Source: Asparagopsis taxiformis (lineage: Eukaryota; Rhodophyta; Florideophyceae; Bonnemaisoniales; Bonnemaisoniaceae). Taken from it: DNA of 64,000 nucleotides. Numbering within the stretch: the stretch's first letter is position 1; each line of letters begins with the position of its first letter. The notes under the pieces were generated by a model. That model saw nothing but the letters and a program-made list of their open reading frames with translations, did no database searches and was not told the DNA's origin. Location of the stretch: positions 1 through 64,000 of the forward strand of contig JALQPE010001985.1 in assembly GCA_030407315.1 (NCBI GenBank). The letters are read 5' to 3'. The position numbers and the translations under genes are program-made. Shown one piece after another: positions 30,101 through 42,138 of the stretch.

Positions 30101-33100
30101 TCACCCAATGCAAATAATTTGTATTTTAGAAAAATTATCTCTTCTGAGAAAATACTTGATTTTTCTGGACGTGGGGTCGTTGGCGAAGTCTGCATCTGCG
30201 TATGCTAACAGTGGGGTGTCATGCGGGTGGTTCGGGAATGAAATGCCATGTGTTGGCGTGTGCTTCAGGAAGCGAATAAGTCGTTTCAAATGTTTCCAAT
30301 GCCGTTGTGTTGGCTTGTGGTTAGCTCTGGCGAGTGCGTTTGTGAAAAATTGTATATCTGGTCTTGTAGAGTCGGTGAGGTAGCGCAGTTCCCCAAGGAT
30401 TTCGCGGTATGGTGTGGAAATTGTTTCGTCTAGCTGTTCCTCCGTACTGGGAGGGGAGAGATCGATGCCGTCTGAGTATAGTTTGCTGAGAGGTTTGGCG
30501 TCGGCCATGTTCGATTTGGCGACGACGGACTGTATGATATGAGGCTGGGAGATAGTGATACCCAGTTCGGAGTGGGTGATTTTCCAATTGAGGTATTGAG
30601 TTGGGGGTCCTAACCTTTTGATGGTGTATTTGCGAGCAAGCATTTTGTATAGTGCCGTAAGCAAGTTGGGGGATGAGGCGCACGCCAGAAAGTCGTCAAT
30701 GGTTATGGCGATGATTGTGGTGCCGTTCTTGTTTGACCTTATGAATAAGCAAGGGTCGGATTTGGTTTGTGTGAAGCCGTTTGAAAGAAGGTATGTTCGT
30801 GCGCCGTCGCAGAATGTTTTGCCGACTTGCCGTGTGCCGTATAAATTTTTGTCGAGGCGCCCAGTTGGTTCCGGGTGTTTGAAGGTGCCATCGAAAAGGG
30901 GGTGTTGGCGGATGAATACTGGCTTGTTGTGGTTAAAGTATTCGTGCAAGTAGGCTGACGAGATGTCGAAATGCTCGGTGGGAAGCCTATTTGCGGATGC
31001 GTGACAAAGGAGGATGCGTATGGTGGCCTTGTCAGCTGTAAATGTGGCGGTGTCGTTTGAGTTGAAGTGCACGTCTGGAAGCATTAGGTCCCCGCGGACT
31101 GCGCAGCGCGCTTTGCGTTCGGTTATGTTTCCGGCGCTGTATCATTTGTACCTGTATGCCATGGTGAGGGGTAAGGGTTTTGTGTGAGGGGGGACGAGGT
31201 GTGGGGGTGTCCATGTTATAACTTGCATTTGGTCCAGTTTGTTGAGCTCGTCATTGTGTGCATGTTGCCAGAGGTGGGCGTCTGGATAGCGTTGCGCTTG
31301 TTTGAAGGTTTTGGGAGCTGGTGTAGTTGGGTTGATGGCTGATGGTATGACTTGTGCGTGCTGGTGAGGGCGGCGGGCGGATGTGCGGAAGGCTATAGAG
31401 GTTGTGGCGGATGGATCTTTATCCTTATGGTAAGGGCGAAAGTCTAGTGCAGAGATGTGCATAGATTGGTTGGTGTCTGTGTTGAGAGCCATGATTGTGT
31501 GTTGATCCATGCCGTGGAGGTATCGTATGGGTATGCCTCTGTTGTCGAGTTTGGATTTGGGTGCCAGGTTCGGTGTGTACCCGAGTTGACCGAATGCAAA
31601 AAGTCTTTGGATCTTGGGCTTGTGGCCGTGCCATACGGTGTACGGAATTTGTTTTGTGACGCTATGGAGGGTGATGTTTCGTTTGAAGACTGCGTCGTGT
31701 AGGGCGTCTTCCCAGTGTACTGCGTGGAGGCCGCTGTGGAGCAAATTGGCGCGGACGGCGTCCATGAGCGTGCCATTGATGCGTTCGGCTACGCTGTTGT
31801 GTTGTGGGGTGTGGGGTACCGTGCGGATGTGTGTAATTCCGCGGTGGGCGAGCTCGTTCTGGAGCGTGGATGAAAGGTATTCTTTGGCGTTGTCCGATCT
31901 GAAGTAGGACGGATAATTGTTGTGCAAGGTGCGAATATGTTCCATGACATGGATGGTGATGCGCGGTATGGCCGATCTGTCGGGTGTACTATGGATGATG
32001 ATGTAGCGGGATTTGGTGTTGATGAAGGTGACGAAGTACTTGTTGCCTTGTCTGGACACGGGGTGAATTGGGCCGCATACGTCCGAGGAGATGTGTTTGC
32101 CCGTTTGGTGTTTGTGGTCAGCGGGATGGTGAGGGGCAGTTTTCAGTTTGGCGAGTGTGCATGCGCTGCATGTAATGTCTGCCGCTGGTTCGTCTGCGTG
32201 TGGTGCAAGGGCAGGAAGCATGGAATGTTTGCACATTTTACGGATGGTGGCTGGGTTGGCGTGGGACATTTGGAGATGAAGATTATGACCGGGGTCAGGT
32301 GGGGTTAGTTGTTCTGTGATGTCGATTTCTGTTGGTGGTTCCGTTGTGTTTTCGTGGCAAGATGTAGTGATGGGAGTCTGATCGGCGCGGTCGTCCGTGT
32401 GGGAGTGATGGAATTGGGGTGGTAGTGGTTTGGGAGGGGTTTGTGCTGATGCACTGGGAGCGGTGTAAGTGGTTTTGTAGATGGAGGGGGTTCGGCGAGG
32501 TTTGGGTTTTGGTGGGGTGTGTGAACGGGGAGACTGGCGCCAAGGTTTTTGGTGGTCTAGCAGCTTAGTTTTGGTACGTGTGTTTTGGGATGGGGCGGAT
32601 GGGTGAGGAGGTGTTTGCATACGACGACGTGGTCGTGTTGACGAAGTGGTTGACCGTGTTGGGGCTGGGGATGGAGCAGTACGGGCGGATGTCGGCGGTT
32701 TGGTTGATGAGCGTGTGGAATTCGTGGTGGTGTGTAGGCATCGTGGTGTGGATGGGGAAGGAATGGATGGTTTACTGTCAAGCACGTATGCGCCGTTGTG
32801 GAATGACGCGATTTTGGTGCGGTTGGGTTGGTTTTGGCGGCGCAAAAGTGCTTCGTTACTTGTGAATGTCACGTCTCCGTGTCTGGTCGCAAGACTGTTG
32901 ACGGAGATGAGATTCTGTTGGACGTCCGGTGCGACGATCGCGTCCGGGATGCGTAATGAGCCGCATTTAGTGGGTATCTTGATCGATCCACGGTGGGTGA
33001 TGCGATGTTGTCGGTTAGCAGCTGTTCTTTTAAACCATGGTTTCTTGACGGGCTTCATTCCGGGGTGTGGGCGGCGGATATGGGAGGGAAAGGCACCGGA

Positions 33101-33976
33101 GTCCAAAATGAACTTACCATCGTAGCAAGAATCGTTGTCTTCGGTTGAATTGGTGTCGTGTGGAGCTGTATCGCGAGGTTGGATGGCGTGTGCTCTGGAG
33201 TCGTGCGTGCGGGTCAGTTGCGCTCTGCATTCGCGGTTCGAATGATGCGGCGAGCGGTGGAGGGTGCACCATTTTCTGGAGGTTGGCGGCTTTTGCCACT
33301 GGGAATGGTGGCGTACATTGCGCGAGTATTGGCGATACGTTGTGGGTCGAGGTGTAGGGGGCTTGGTTGTCTTGTGTATCTGGATATTGGCGCTCGCGCG
33401 TCGTATTGCTGAGGTGAATTCCGCTATGGTTGACGGTGGGTTGTGTGTGAAAATCGCGTATGTCATTTGGTAGTCGGGGTGGTTTCGGATGCCTTGGAGC
33501 ATGAATTTTAGCGATGTAGACTCTTTGTCGATGAGCGGGTATCCGGCACGACGCATTTTGGAACGGATAAGGTCGTGCTCTTTGATGTACGTTTCGAGGT
33601 TGTCGCCGATGTTGAATGTGATGGAGCGTGCGGTGTCTTCGAGGAGGGAATGGTCTATGGTTGTTAGCTCGGTTACAATGTTTTGGAGTTGCTGTAAAAG
33701 GAGGTGTGGATGGAGCTTAAGGGATGCGGAGTCGAGGCGTGAGATGATGTCTTTGGGTAGGCTGGCTAGGATTAGGAGGGAGAGGCGGTCTTGGTTGCGT
33801 TTGAAGGCTGTGAATTCTGTGGGATCGGTGGGGGCGGTGGTGGCAGGGTTAAGGTGGATTTCGAGGATGAGATCCGAGGCGAGCACTTCCAGGGTGCGTT
33901 GCCAGTACTCGAAGTGTTCGATGTCGAGGGGAGGGAGGTAGGTGCGATCCATTTGTGTTGAGGGGATTGGGGGCAA
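30101..33976 (-). pseudogene. Gag-Pol of Copia A: one in-frame TGA and missing C-terminus
   Basis: 944 codons from 33976 to TGA 31144-31142; the same frame then continues to 30101. Gag is followed by a knuckle WCTLHRSPHHSNREC, protease FILDSGA, GAG-pre-integrase HLQMSHANPATIRKMC with C-x2-C, and integrase SSDVCGP / RSDNAKEY / NSVAERING. RT straddles the stop (MAYRYK-stop), with FDISSAYLHE and ITIDDFLA downstream. RNase H begins at ADADFAND and is lost after that. A single nonsense change plus the deletion has inactivated it. Confidence 0.9.
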
Positions 33977-34009
33977 TCGTGTGCAGTGGGCGTAAAAAGG
34001 CCGATAACC

Positions 34010-34140
34010 TGTTAGACAATGGTAGCTCCTCGCCTACCTTCTCTTTCTTTTGTCTTTACTTGGCAATATATATCTATTCATTGAGCCTTGAGATCGCCGG
34101 CGGTGCGTATGACAGGCTGTCTTGTATTAGCATCCTGACA
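34010..34140 (-). repeat. 5' LTR of Copia A (131 bp)
   Basis: Minus strand TGTCAGGATGCTAATAC to GTCTAACA. TG...CA ends are followed directly by the primer-binding site. Boundaries are inferred from the ends shared with Copia D, because no partner LTR is present. Confidence 0.75.
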
Positions 34141-34539
34141 TTTTTTATGGACTAAAACTCAAACGGTACATCGTTTATTTCCAGAAAGATCTCATGTTAT
34201 TAGTGCCCACGTGTTAAGGCTCTCGATCGAAGGCACAGTTCTATTTTTCTGTTCCCCTCTTTTCTGACGCCGTCAAGCTCTGAGCAGATAGCGTTTCTCC
34301 ATGAATACTTTCAATAAGAATGTTTTAGACTAAACCAGGCACTTTATAACTATTGCACCAAGTATTGCAACGGCCTTCTAAACATATCTCAACTTTCATG
34401 CAACTGTATCAATTCCATTATGAATCTACTCAATTTGTCATCTTGCTGAGACTAGAATTTATAGCATACCACGGAGTCCTTGACCACTTCTAGCTCAGTT
34501 CACTCTATCTCTTCAGCCATGCATTGACTCTTTTCCAAT
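34141..34539. other. Intergenic, nothing recognised
   Basis: No gene or repeat seen downstream of SCR3. Confidence 0.4.
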
Positions 34540-35499
34540 CTAGAACTGGCATTGATTCGTCCCAAGCGACAATATACCTCCACAAGCTGTGCAGCAAGTC
34601 CTCACAATTACGGTAGCACTCGGAACAAAGAAGTTAAATCCATCAGGTGTGCATCGAGAATCCAAAAGCGGTCGCAAACAATTGTTGTAGCACGGCGAAA
34701 TTCCCCCTGGTGCACCAACTTCAACCTCAGCCAACACTGTTACTGATCGTCTCTCTACACCACATCGGCACACTCCATTCACAGCCGTCGCTCCAATGGG
34801 GCCCTGTACAGTAAACATACATGCTGGAGACGGTGTTGGTGTCACAGATGTACTGGGAGACACGGAAATAGACGGTGAGGCGAACGGCGACGGAGAAGAA
34901 GACGGGCTCGCCCCAGGGCTCATAGAGGGCGTTGGAGTGACAGATGAGGTAGGTGTCGCTGAAGCCGTGGGTGTGGAACTTGGAACCTGAGCAATCGGGA
35001 GTGCACATATAAACCCACCGGAGGGTGATAGCACGCAGGATCTCACAACACATCCAAGAGCTCTGTTGAAGGGCTGAGCACACTGTGCCTCAGAGACAGC
35101 TCTGTTAGCGTTACAGAAATTGGGACAGAGTAGTGGAGCAGGACCTGTCACTGGAGCTGGTGCTGGAGCGGGGCGGGGACGGTTGGGGCGACGACGAGGT
35201 GGTGCGCGACACTGGAAGCCTCGACGGACACTTGGGTCCGTAGATCTGCGGCATCTTCTAACGCGACAGGCGATGTTCCTTGTGCATGCACGACCACAAT
35301 CACGTACTGCATTAGCTCGTCGACGGTAGCAGACTCTGGGACATGCGCCGCAAGGTCTAGAGGGACGCAGGACCTGATGTTCTGTAGTAGAAGGGAGGGA
35401 ATCGATATCACTGGTTTCAGCGATAGGGAGGTTGGTGGCGAATGATGCGGTGAAGAGAAGAGCTGTGAACAGAAGTGTGAGGAGGGAGAAGGATATCAT
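34540..35499 (-). CDS. SCR3: secreted Cys-rich, Pro/Ala- and Ser/Pro-linker protein
   Basis: 319 codons from the Met at 35499 (MISFSLLTLLFTALLFTASFA, a clear signal peptide). The frame is open to 35673, but that extension has no signal features and overlaps the promoter. Module 1 is CGACPRVCYRRRANAVRDC...GFQC, module 2 is CPNFCNANRAVSEAQC...GFIC, then a Ser/Pro/Thr linker. The C-terminal domain is CMFTVQGPIG, VCRCGVERRS, CYNNCLRPLLDSRC and CCTACGG. Closest relatives in the window are SCR5 and SCR6. Confidence 0.9.
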   Translation of the reverse strand: MISFSLLTLLFTALLFTASFATNLPIAETSDIDSLPSTTEHQVLRPSRPCGACPRVCYRRRANAVRDCGRACTRNIACRVRRCRRSTDPSVRRGFQCRAPPRRRPNRPRPAPAPAPVTGPAPLLCPNFCNANRAVSEAQCAQPFNRALGCVVRSCVLSPSGGFICALPIAQVPSSTPTASATPTSSVTPTPSMSPGASPSSSPSPFASPSISVSPSTSVTPTPSPACMFTVQGPIGATAVNGVCRCGVERRSVTVLAEVEVGAPGGISPCYNNCLRPLLDSRCTPDGFNFFVPSATVIVRTCCTACGGILSLGTNQCQF

Positions 35500-35604
35500 G
35501 ATAACTGGATTGACTGAGATGGAATGGTTTGAGAAGTTGGTGAATGTTCTTGGAGAGTTGCTAAGCGGCTGTTTAGAAAACGAATGAGGTGATGCTGGAG
35601 AATG

Positions 35605-35615
35605 ACTTATATAGA
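35605..35615 (-). promoter_or_regulatory. TATA box upstream of SCR3
   Basis: CTATATAAG on the minus strand about 110 bp before the chosen start, supporting 35499 rather than 35673 as the initiation codon. Confidence 0.6.
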
Positions 35616-37500
35616 ATTTGATCCTGCCTAGGGATGCTGGAAATGGTGATTTACAATAAGGGTGTAGGGACATGAACGTCGACGTAGTATGAATCGTCGG
35701 GTCCCACTAACGTATTGGATTGACAGGGCTTCTTGAAGGTGGGTAGAGAACGATAAGTGATTTACATTGCAAAGCTGGCATTGCACTTGTCATGCGAGTG
35801 TGCATATGAGAGGGAGGCAAAAAATTAGTGAGCTGTTTTGAGAAGCAGGTCCTGTTCCTTCCACTGTTCTCCACGAGTCTCAGGAGCAGAAAAGTTGAAT
35901 CAAAATTGAAAGAACAACAGATGTCACCTGTCGTTCTTTCCCGTTGTCAACTGCAGGGATTGCGAAAAGTTCAAACCAATTCATAAGCATTGCTGGACAT
36001 AGGATAGACGCCATGTCTGGCATGAAGTAAGTCGATCTAGAAGGTTTGTTCTTATTGGGTCTGAGATGTAATAGAACCGGCAGTCCAGGATGGTAAGTGA
36101 GTGAATGGTATATGAGTCAGTGCGTGGTATTAGAACTCAAATGTAGTCTTAAGATGTTATGAAAACAGCTTCATGTGAATTTTGCCCACGGATGAACAAT
36201 AAGTTGCATATGAGAAGGGTTTTGTATAGGTAATGAAGATGAGTGTGGAAGGCAAGTAGAAAATGGTGAAAAGCGTCATTGTGAATGGTTGTGTCCCTCG
36301 CAACGAGGAGAATGGAAGGATGCTTCACATTTACAGATATACAGGTGTAATGGCTGATCCGATTACAGCAACGGGGCTGATAACACAGTTTGTCTCTGTA
36401 GTAGACAAGTATTTCATTCCAAATAATGCAATAGGAATCTTCTGGAACAGTCCACTGTCATGCAGTGCAATTCTGCAACGGGATCTAACAACTCATACTT
36501 TCCTCTCTTCAGCGTGGGCGAGTAGACTTTTCAAGGTTGTTACAGACTCGAGAGTTTCATCTACATATCCGAAGACCTCTCATCTTTGTAACCTATCATA
36601 CTGAGAGCCTTTCTAGGATACCATCCACTCATCAACATGCCAGCTCTTAGACCAAGCGACCAACAGACAGTAGTGATGGGCGAGCCACGGCATTGATACT
36701 TGGGGAGAAAGGGCACAGTTCTGCGATGTTGAAAACGAATCTATCCATCTCAGAAGAATGTTACTTTACTTCCAGGAGGGGGGAAGTGACCTCATAACTG
36801 GCCACTTGTCTAATAGACACTGGTAACAAAAATTCGAACAGAAACAGGCATTACTGTTATCGCCATCGTCAACGGTGTCTGACTTAATTGGTGTTGGGAT
36901 ATCTATATAACCAGGCGACATGCCAACTCTAGAGTCTGCGAAGGCACAACATTCTTTATAGTCTAGCAATTAGTGCCGTAGAATACGACGGTGTTTAAAT
37001 ACTATACGGGAGTGCTTACAGTGAGTGTAACGGTATGATCATCCGATAATTACACTGACACTTTAGTTCTTATTGGATGAAGAATACGATGTTTTAAAAC
37101 TTTTGGACAAAACTACGGACACATTGCAGTTGAAAATTGTTCCTGATCGTGACAGATGTCCGAAGATAGTCCGCAGCAACGACATGAAATTGCCAGGATG
37201 AGAAGACTGCCGGCAGCGCAGTGTGAAATACAGTACCGACACTCAAACGGCACTCATCTGATGGTTAAACTGGCTCCGGAAAGGCAGTGCCTCTCCTGAG
37301 CCTGATGCCTATGCACGTCCTCCACAGCGCCCCCTTGATGTTGAGTGATATAATTACTTCTTCCATGAATTCTACAGTTTTGCTACTCAATTGTTAGTCC
37401 TCGATGTCCTTACGAAATGAGACGAGACGAAATCAGGTGAGCTCCATGCAACTCACAACAGTGCCTAGGAAACATATTTGAAATTCTCGACTCGTAACAG
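35616..37500. other. Long intergenic region, no gene recognised
   Basis: Open frames are short and featureless. No tandem repeat, hairpin cluster or transposon end is evident. Confidence 0.4.
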
Positions 37501-38511
37501 CTAGCAGCCGCAAAACTCGCATAGTCCATTTGCTGCAACAAAGCCGCCACAAGAAATACAGCACGTAAGGAAGCTTATGTCACCCAGCGATTGGAAAGTC
37601 ACAAAAGTACCTGGCATACAAAGAGACATCAGCGAATCTGGCAAACAGTCATTCAGACATGCTGTCAGAATCACATCATATCCAGAACCGCTGAGGTCTG
37701 GTACAACGGCAGAGGCTACTGTTCCAGACTGGTTTCCACACCTACAAGTTCTTCCGCCTGCAGTACCGAAAGGAGATATTGAGCAAGTCGTAGCCATAGT
37801 AGTTGAACTTGGCGAAGGGGTTGGTTGAGAAGAGAGTGACGGTGACGGTGAGTGAGATGGAGACGGCGTGGGTGAAACTGAGTGCGATGGCGATATGGAC
37901 ACAGACGGTGAGGGGGATATAGAAACAGATGACAAGGGTGATGAGGTTGGCGATGCGGTTGGCGACGGTGACGCGACAGGAAGAGAACATATGAAGCCTC
38001 GGAATTGAGGGGTTAAATCACATTGCCCGACCGTACAACCAAGACTGGAGAAAGGTGTACATTCAAGGAAAGTTTCATCAAGGTTTCCACGACAGATATT
38101 CGGACATCCAGTCAAAACAGAAATCGGGGAGGGCGACGGAGATGGCGGGAAAACCTCGCTTAATTGAACTTGTGGTGGTTGAGGTGGCGGAGCCGCACCT
38201 GGAAGTGCACCAGGAGCTGGACCTGGAACTGCCGAGACCGGCCGTCTTGCACAGCGAAAGCCACGGCGTCCTGTCATTGGGTTAGTGCACATTCGAACAG
38301 CGCAATTTCTGCGACGTGCCATGTCTGATCTGCATCTTTCAGCGGCATTCCCTCGGCGCCGGAAACATTGGCTAGGGCAGTCTCGGTCATTCTGTTGACG
38401 GGTTTGGACATTGAGTACTCGATGATGTTGGCCGATGCTAGAATTGGCGATGGCTGAAGAGGGCAGAAGTAGGATCAGGAGAATAATGGGTAGAAAAAAC
38501 GTCTTCGTCAT
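37501..38511 (-). CDS. SCR4: secreted Cys-rich protein, diverged member
   Basis: 336 codons with signal peptide MTKTFFLPIILLILLLPSSA. Module 1 is CPSQCFRRRGNAAERC...CAVRMC...GFRC (spacing 3-10-9-4-11). A Pro/Gly/Ala linker follows, then module 2, CPNICRGNLDETFLEC...CTVGQC...GFIC. A long Ser/Pro linker built of SPSPSVSISPS-like repeats precedes the C-terminal domain (TCRCGNQSG, CLNDCLPDSLMSLC, CCISCGG). The conserved spacing despite low identity supports the module definition. Confidence 0.88.
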   Translation of the reverse strand: MTKTFFLPIILLILLLPSSAIANSSIGQHHRVLNVQTRQQNDRDCPSQCFRRRGNAAERCRSDMARRRNCAVRMCTNPMTGRRGFRCARRPVSAVPGPAPGALPGAAPPPQPPQVQLSEVFPPSPSPSPISVLTGCPNICRGNLDETFLECTPFSSLGCTVGQCDLTPQFRGFICSLPVASPSPTASPTSSPLSSVSISPSPSVSISPSHSVSPTPSPSHSPSPSLSSQPTPSPSSTTMATTCSISPFGTAGGRTCRCGNQSGTVASAVVPDLSGSGYDVILTACLNDCLPDSLMSLCMPGTFVTFQSLGDISFLTCCISCGGFVAANGLCEFCGC

Positions 38512-40064
38512 CTTGGTGGTGTCGTGAGGTGTTCAACTGTGAGGTAGAAACATGATGTGGTTAAGCAGGTGAGGTATGTGTTTCTATTTGTAGATGGATG
38601 ATGCGTCTTCGGTAAGGGTTTTCGAGGCGGACGATGGCCTCACAGGCGTGCGCAATATATCGTGACGGAATTTTCAATCTTGCAGTAAAAGTGAATCAAA
38701 ACAGGAGATTTTTCCAGTACGATTGCCTCCGCTCACGTGGATACGGGTGTTCATGTTTGTTTGTGAGATTACCACTCTGTAATCAAAACTTTTTACGTCC
38801 ATGTAAGCGTATCGGCCAAATGCTAACTACCCGGAACATATGCTTGGCAGTGTCTAGCTGAAATTGGCAATCAATAGCCCACAGGACATTTTGAATGGGC
38901 CAATACGACCATAGACTGCTCAAAACAAAGAAAATATGATGTGGAGCCCAGATTATGGAATGTCATCATGACAATGCAACATGCTCGGGCCCAGCTACAT
39001 GGACTGTTTTCCTCTGCTGCCGAGAATCGACTTGCTTCCATAACGTGTCCTAAGAGGCGTCAGTTGAGAAACATGACAATGAATGGGCCCGTATTTTTCT
39101 CAGAAAAATTAGGCCAATGGAAGAGGGATAATTCGATTTTTTTTGGAAACATGTTGTTATTCTGACATGAACGGCTGGAAAGCATCTACAGGAGTTGGCA
39201 CTGTATTGTCATTTTCCGTTTGACATGTTCGAACCGATTTTTATTTCATCCACGTAAATTTAAATCACCATAATGTATGGAAGCACAGTTGCATCCTCTT
39301 CAGAACGTACGACGTTCGAGAACGTTCTTAGCGATGGGGCATTCTTTTCCTACAGTCCAGGGCCATGCGCCGGATGGAGATCACATCTACATCAGCATAC
39401 CTTTGCACGTGCCATGCGGTTCCATTTTCTTGGTCACATGGTCTTTTCATGCTCACGAACTGGTTATGTTTTCCTGCTAAAATTTTTAATACTTGTGTCT
39501 GTCTCAAAAAGTAGATATTTTCACGTTTCATATGGGACAACAACTCGTGACCATGTCAAGCGTCTGTCACCTGCACATTATTCCACATCACATGGCGCCT
39601 CAAATGCGCCCAAGAGAAAATCTCAAAGATTGTTGAAGAATAACAGTACACATTACATCTCCTTACAGTACATTGCGAGTACTTTCCGAAGCTCATGATC
39701 TCACGACCACGAAACAAAGGTCAATGTCTTCTACAATTCTAAAACAAAGTTGAAATGTTTCACTTTACCAGGCCAAACCTTCGCTCCATTTTTCGACAGA
39801 CACCCCAACGTGAGACAACTGTAAGTAATTCACCGCATGTCAAAATGAAGAATGAAATTTGATTTTCATCGACACAACCCACCCACTTGCGAGAATCTAA
39901 TTTCATTCGACTCTGCTCGAGGGTAGTTCATTTCTTCGCGGTTACATCAAAGATCGATTCAAGTCTTTACCAAGTTGGGCTGCTATTTGTTCTTCCTTCT
40001 ATCTCTAGTCCTTAGCTTCTAACACCCAAGTTGATATTATTTCAGCTTTCCGCGTCATCTCCAG
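38512..40064. other. Intergenic, nothing recognised
   Basis: Short frames only. No repeat or RNA gene is seen. Confidence 0.4.
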
Positions 40065-41036
40065 TTAGAACACGCACTGATTCGTCACGAGCGACAACGT
40101 CCCTCCACACGCAGTGCAGCACGTGTTCACTATCACCGTAGCACTCGGGACAAAGAACCCAAATCCGTCAGGCGTGCATCGGGAATCCAATAGCGGACGC
40201 AGACAGTTGTTGTAGCACGGCGTAAGTCCGCCCGCTGGTGGTCCGTCAATCGCAGCCAACACAGTCACTGTCCTCCTCTCCGCTCCACACTGACACACCC
40301 CGTCAATCGCTGTCGCTCCAATCGATCCCTGCACAGTGAACGTGCACGCTGGCGACGGTGTCGGTGTCACCGATGGTGTCGCGGTCACAGACGGCGACGG
40401 TGACGCCAGTGCAGATGGAGACGATGACGGGCTTGCACCTGGGCTCATCGAGGGAGTAGGTGTGACTGTCGCCGTAGCAGTTGCGGTGGCTGTGGGGGTA
40501 GAACTGGGAACCTGAGCAACAGGGAGTGCACAGATGAAACCACCAGACGGGGCGAGGACACACGATCGGACGACACATCCGAGGGCTCTGTTGAAGGGCT
40601 GTGCGCACTGAGCCTCTGAGACTGCCCTGTTTGCGTTACAGAAGTTGGGGCAGAGGAGGGGAGCGGGGCCAGGAGCTGGAGCTGGAGCGGGCACGGGGAC
40701 CGGTGCTGGAGCGGGAACCGGGGCGGGGACGGGACGGGGGCGAGGGGGTGCACGACACTGGAAACCGCGACGAACGTTGGGATCGGTTGATCGTCGGCAT
40801 CTCCTGATGCGACAGGCGAGGCCCCTTGTGCAAGAGCGTCCACAGTCGCGGACAGCCTTGGAGCGATTGCGATAACACACTCTGGGGCAGGAGCCGCAGG
40901 GGCGGTTAGGGCGGAGAGCCTGATGCTGAGTGGTGGAGGGGAGGGAGTCGGTGTCAGCTGTGGAATGTTCGACAGCGAAGGAAGTGGAGAGGAGAATGGC
41001 AGCGAAGAGTAGAGTGAGAAGGGCGAAGAACTTCAT
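40065..41036 (-). CDS. SCR5: secreted Cys-rich protein, near-twin of SCR6
   Basis: 323 codons from Met 41036 (MKFFALLTLLFAAILLSTSFA signal). The upstream extension to 41141 is rejected because it overlaps the promoter region. Modules: CGSCPRVCYRNRSKAVRDC...GFQC; an Ala/Pro/Val-rich linker of PAPVP units; CPNFCNANRAVSEAQC...GFIC; a Thr/Ala/Ser/Pro linker; and a C-terminal CTFTVQGSIG, VCQCGAERRT, CYNNCLRPLLDSRC, CCTACGG. The first ~230 codons are identical by eye to SCR6, while the flanks are unrelated. Confidence 0.92.
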   Translation of the reverse strand: MKFFALLTLLFAAILLSTSFAVEHSTADTDSLPSTTQHQALRPNRPCGSCPRVCYRNRSKAVRDCGRSCTRGLACRIRRCRRSTDPNVRRGFQCRAPPRPRPVPAPVPAPAPVPVPAPAPAPGPAPLLCPNFCNANRAVSEAQCAQPFNRALGCVVRSCVLAPSGGFICALPVAQVPSSTPTATATATATVTPTPSMSPGASPSSSPSALASPSPSVTATPSVTPTPSPACTFTVQGSIGATAIDGVCQCGAERRTVTVLAAIDGPPAGGLTPCYNNCLRPLLDSRCTPDGFGFFVPSATVIVNTCCTACGGTLSLVTNQCVF

Positions 41037-41142
41037 GACGAAGGTTGGGGAGCAGGAACGGTTCGTGGTGATGTCGAAGGTCGATGTTGTGCCTCTTGAG
41101 TTGATGCAGTGGAAGCTTGGGGTGGGAAAGGGTTGGTACATG

Positions 41143-41149
41143 TTTTATA
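41143..41149 (-). promoter_or_regulatory. TATA box upstream of SCR5
   Basis: TATAAAA on the minus strand, about 107 bp before the start codon. It is not shared in sequence context with SCR6. Confidence 0.6.
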
Positions 41150-42001
41150 GTCTTCTGAAATCTGCTAGAGGTCTGGAAAGAGACATTGAAACGCATAGTC
41201 ACCTGCAGAATATTGATGCTGCAACAATGAACGATATTCCAATGACGTGTAGTTGAATGTGATGGATACTGGGCAGGAGCTAGAATGGCTGCCATTCAGC
41301 GGCATGAAATGACTGTAAACATGGATGGAAACGAGCGGTTGTTCATGGGAGAGTCACCATGACACAGATCGATGCTGACGAAAGCAACGACTCTCACCAG
41401 GGCAGAAAATGTGAAGAATATAACGCAGTGAAGATCTCAGATGGAGTGTTGCTTGAGATGATGTTGTGTTTTGCCACTTTCTCAATCTTTCGTACCGGTA
41501 GATATCTGAAAATTTTCATGTCATCGGTGCCAGACTAGACATCTTGTAACTGATACAAGAAGTCATAGGAACAATGGAGCGGACGGTGTTGTCGCGGGAG
41601 GGGGCACAAGGCAGATGGCATGACGTTGGTCAAAATTCTGTCTGTGTTCTGCAGGCGCTACATGAATCACAAGTTAGATTGGTGATTCAAGAAATTGTCC
41701 CGACAGAGATTACAGTCGTATCTACTTGAAGACAGCACGGCAGAAACTACTATACTGGACAAGAAGCGCAGGTACCACAGTTGCCCATTGGGATGTTCGA
41801 CGGAAAGCTCAACCAGTGCCACTGTCATACGTGCTGTTACGCGGTGTAACTTACGCGCGATGACACGTTTGCTTACAGTATACAAGCTGTCAAAAGGAGC
41901 AGTCTTAATTCAGGACATGTGTCTTGTCGTGGTGTCCTCGAGACAGTCTGCCTAGCGTTGATTTTGTCCACACTGCATGACACGTTTGAGTCGCTGGTTT
42001 C
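41150..42001. other. Intergenic, target of the Copia B insertion
   Basis: No gene recognised. Continuous with 47290 onward before Copia B inserted. Confidence 0.4.
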
Positions 42002-42006
42002 CGAGG

Positions 42007-42138
42007 TGTCGGATGATCATACAACTATTACACCTTTTACGCATTACAGTACACACTTAGAACAGTATTTAAGCTCGGCGACGACGCCATTCGCATGAAC
42101 TAAAGAGGTATCGATCTCATTCATCCTCATGATCAACA
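42007..42138 (+). repeat. 5' LTR of Copia B
   Basis: TGTCGGATGATCATAC to GATCAACA, 132 bp, unusually short. AGTATTTAAGC (about 42063) is the best TATA-like site. Confidence 0.93.

Larger units (their letters stand above)
30101..34140 (-). mobile_element. Copia (Ty1-type) retrotransposon A, 3'-truncated
   Basis: Minus-strand element with one LTR (34010-34140), a primer-binding site GGTTATCGGCC (34009-33999) and gag-pol in Copia order (integrase before RT). The coding frame breaks off inside RNase H at about 30,160, in AT-rich sequence. No second LTR and no duplication are found. Its LTR start TGTCAGGATGCTAA is shared with Copia D, so they are related families. Confidence 0.9.

Noticed and set aside
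31425..33941. Numerous 60-160 codon frames overlapping Copia A on both strands
   Set aside because: Alternative frames of retrotransposon coding sequence with biased composition; none carries a motif.
41037..41141. N-terminal extension of SCR5 to 41141 (likewise SCR6 to 49230 and SCR3 to 35673)
   Set aside because: It would place the signal peptide internally and read through promoter sequence; the extensions are unrelated between near-identical paralogues.
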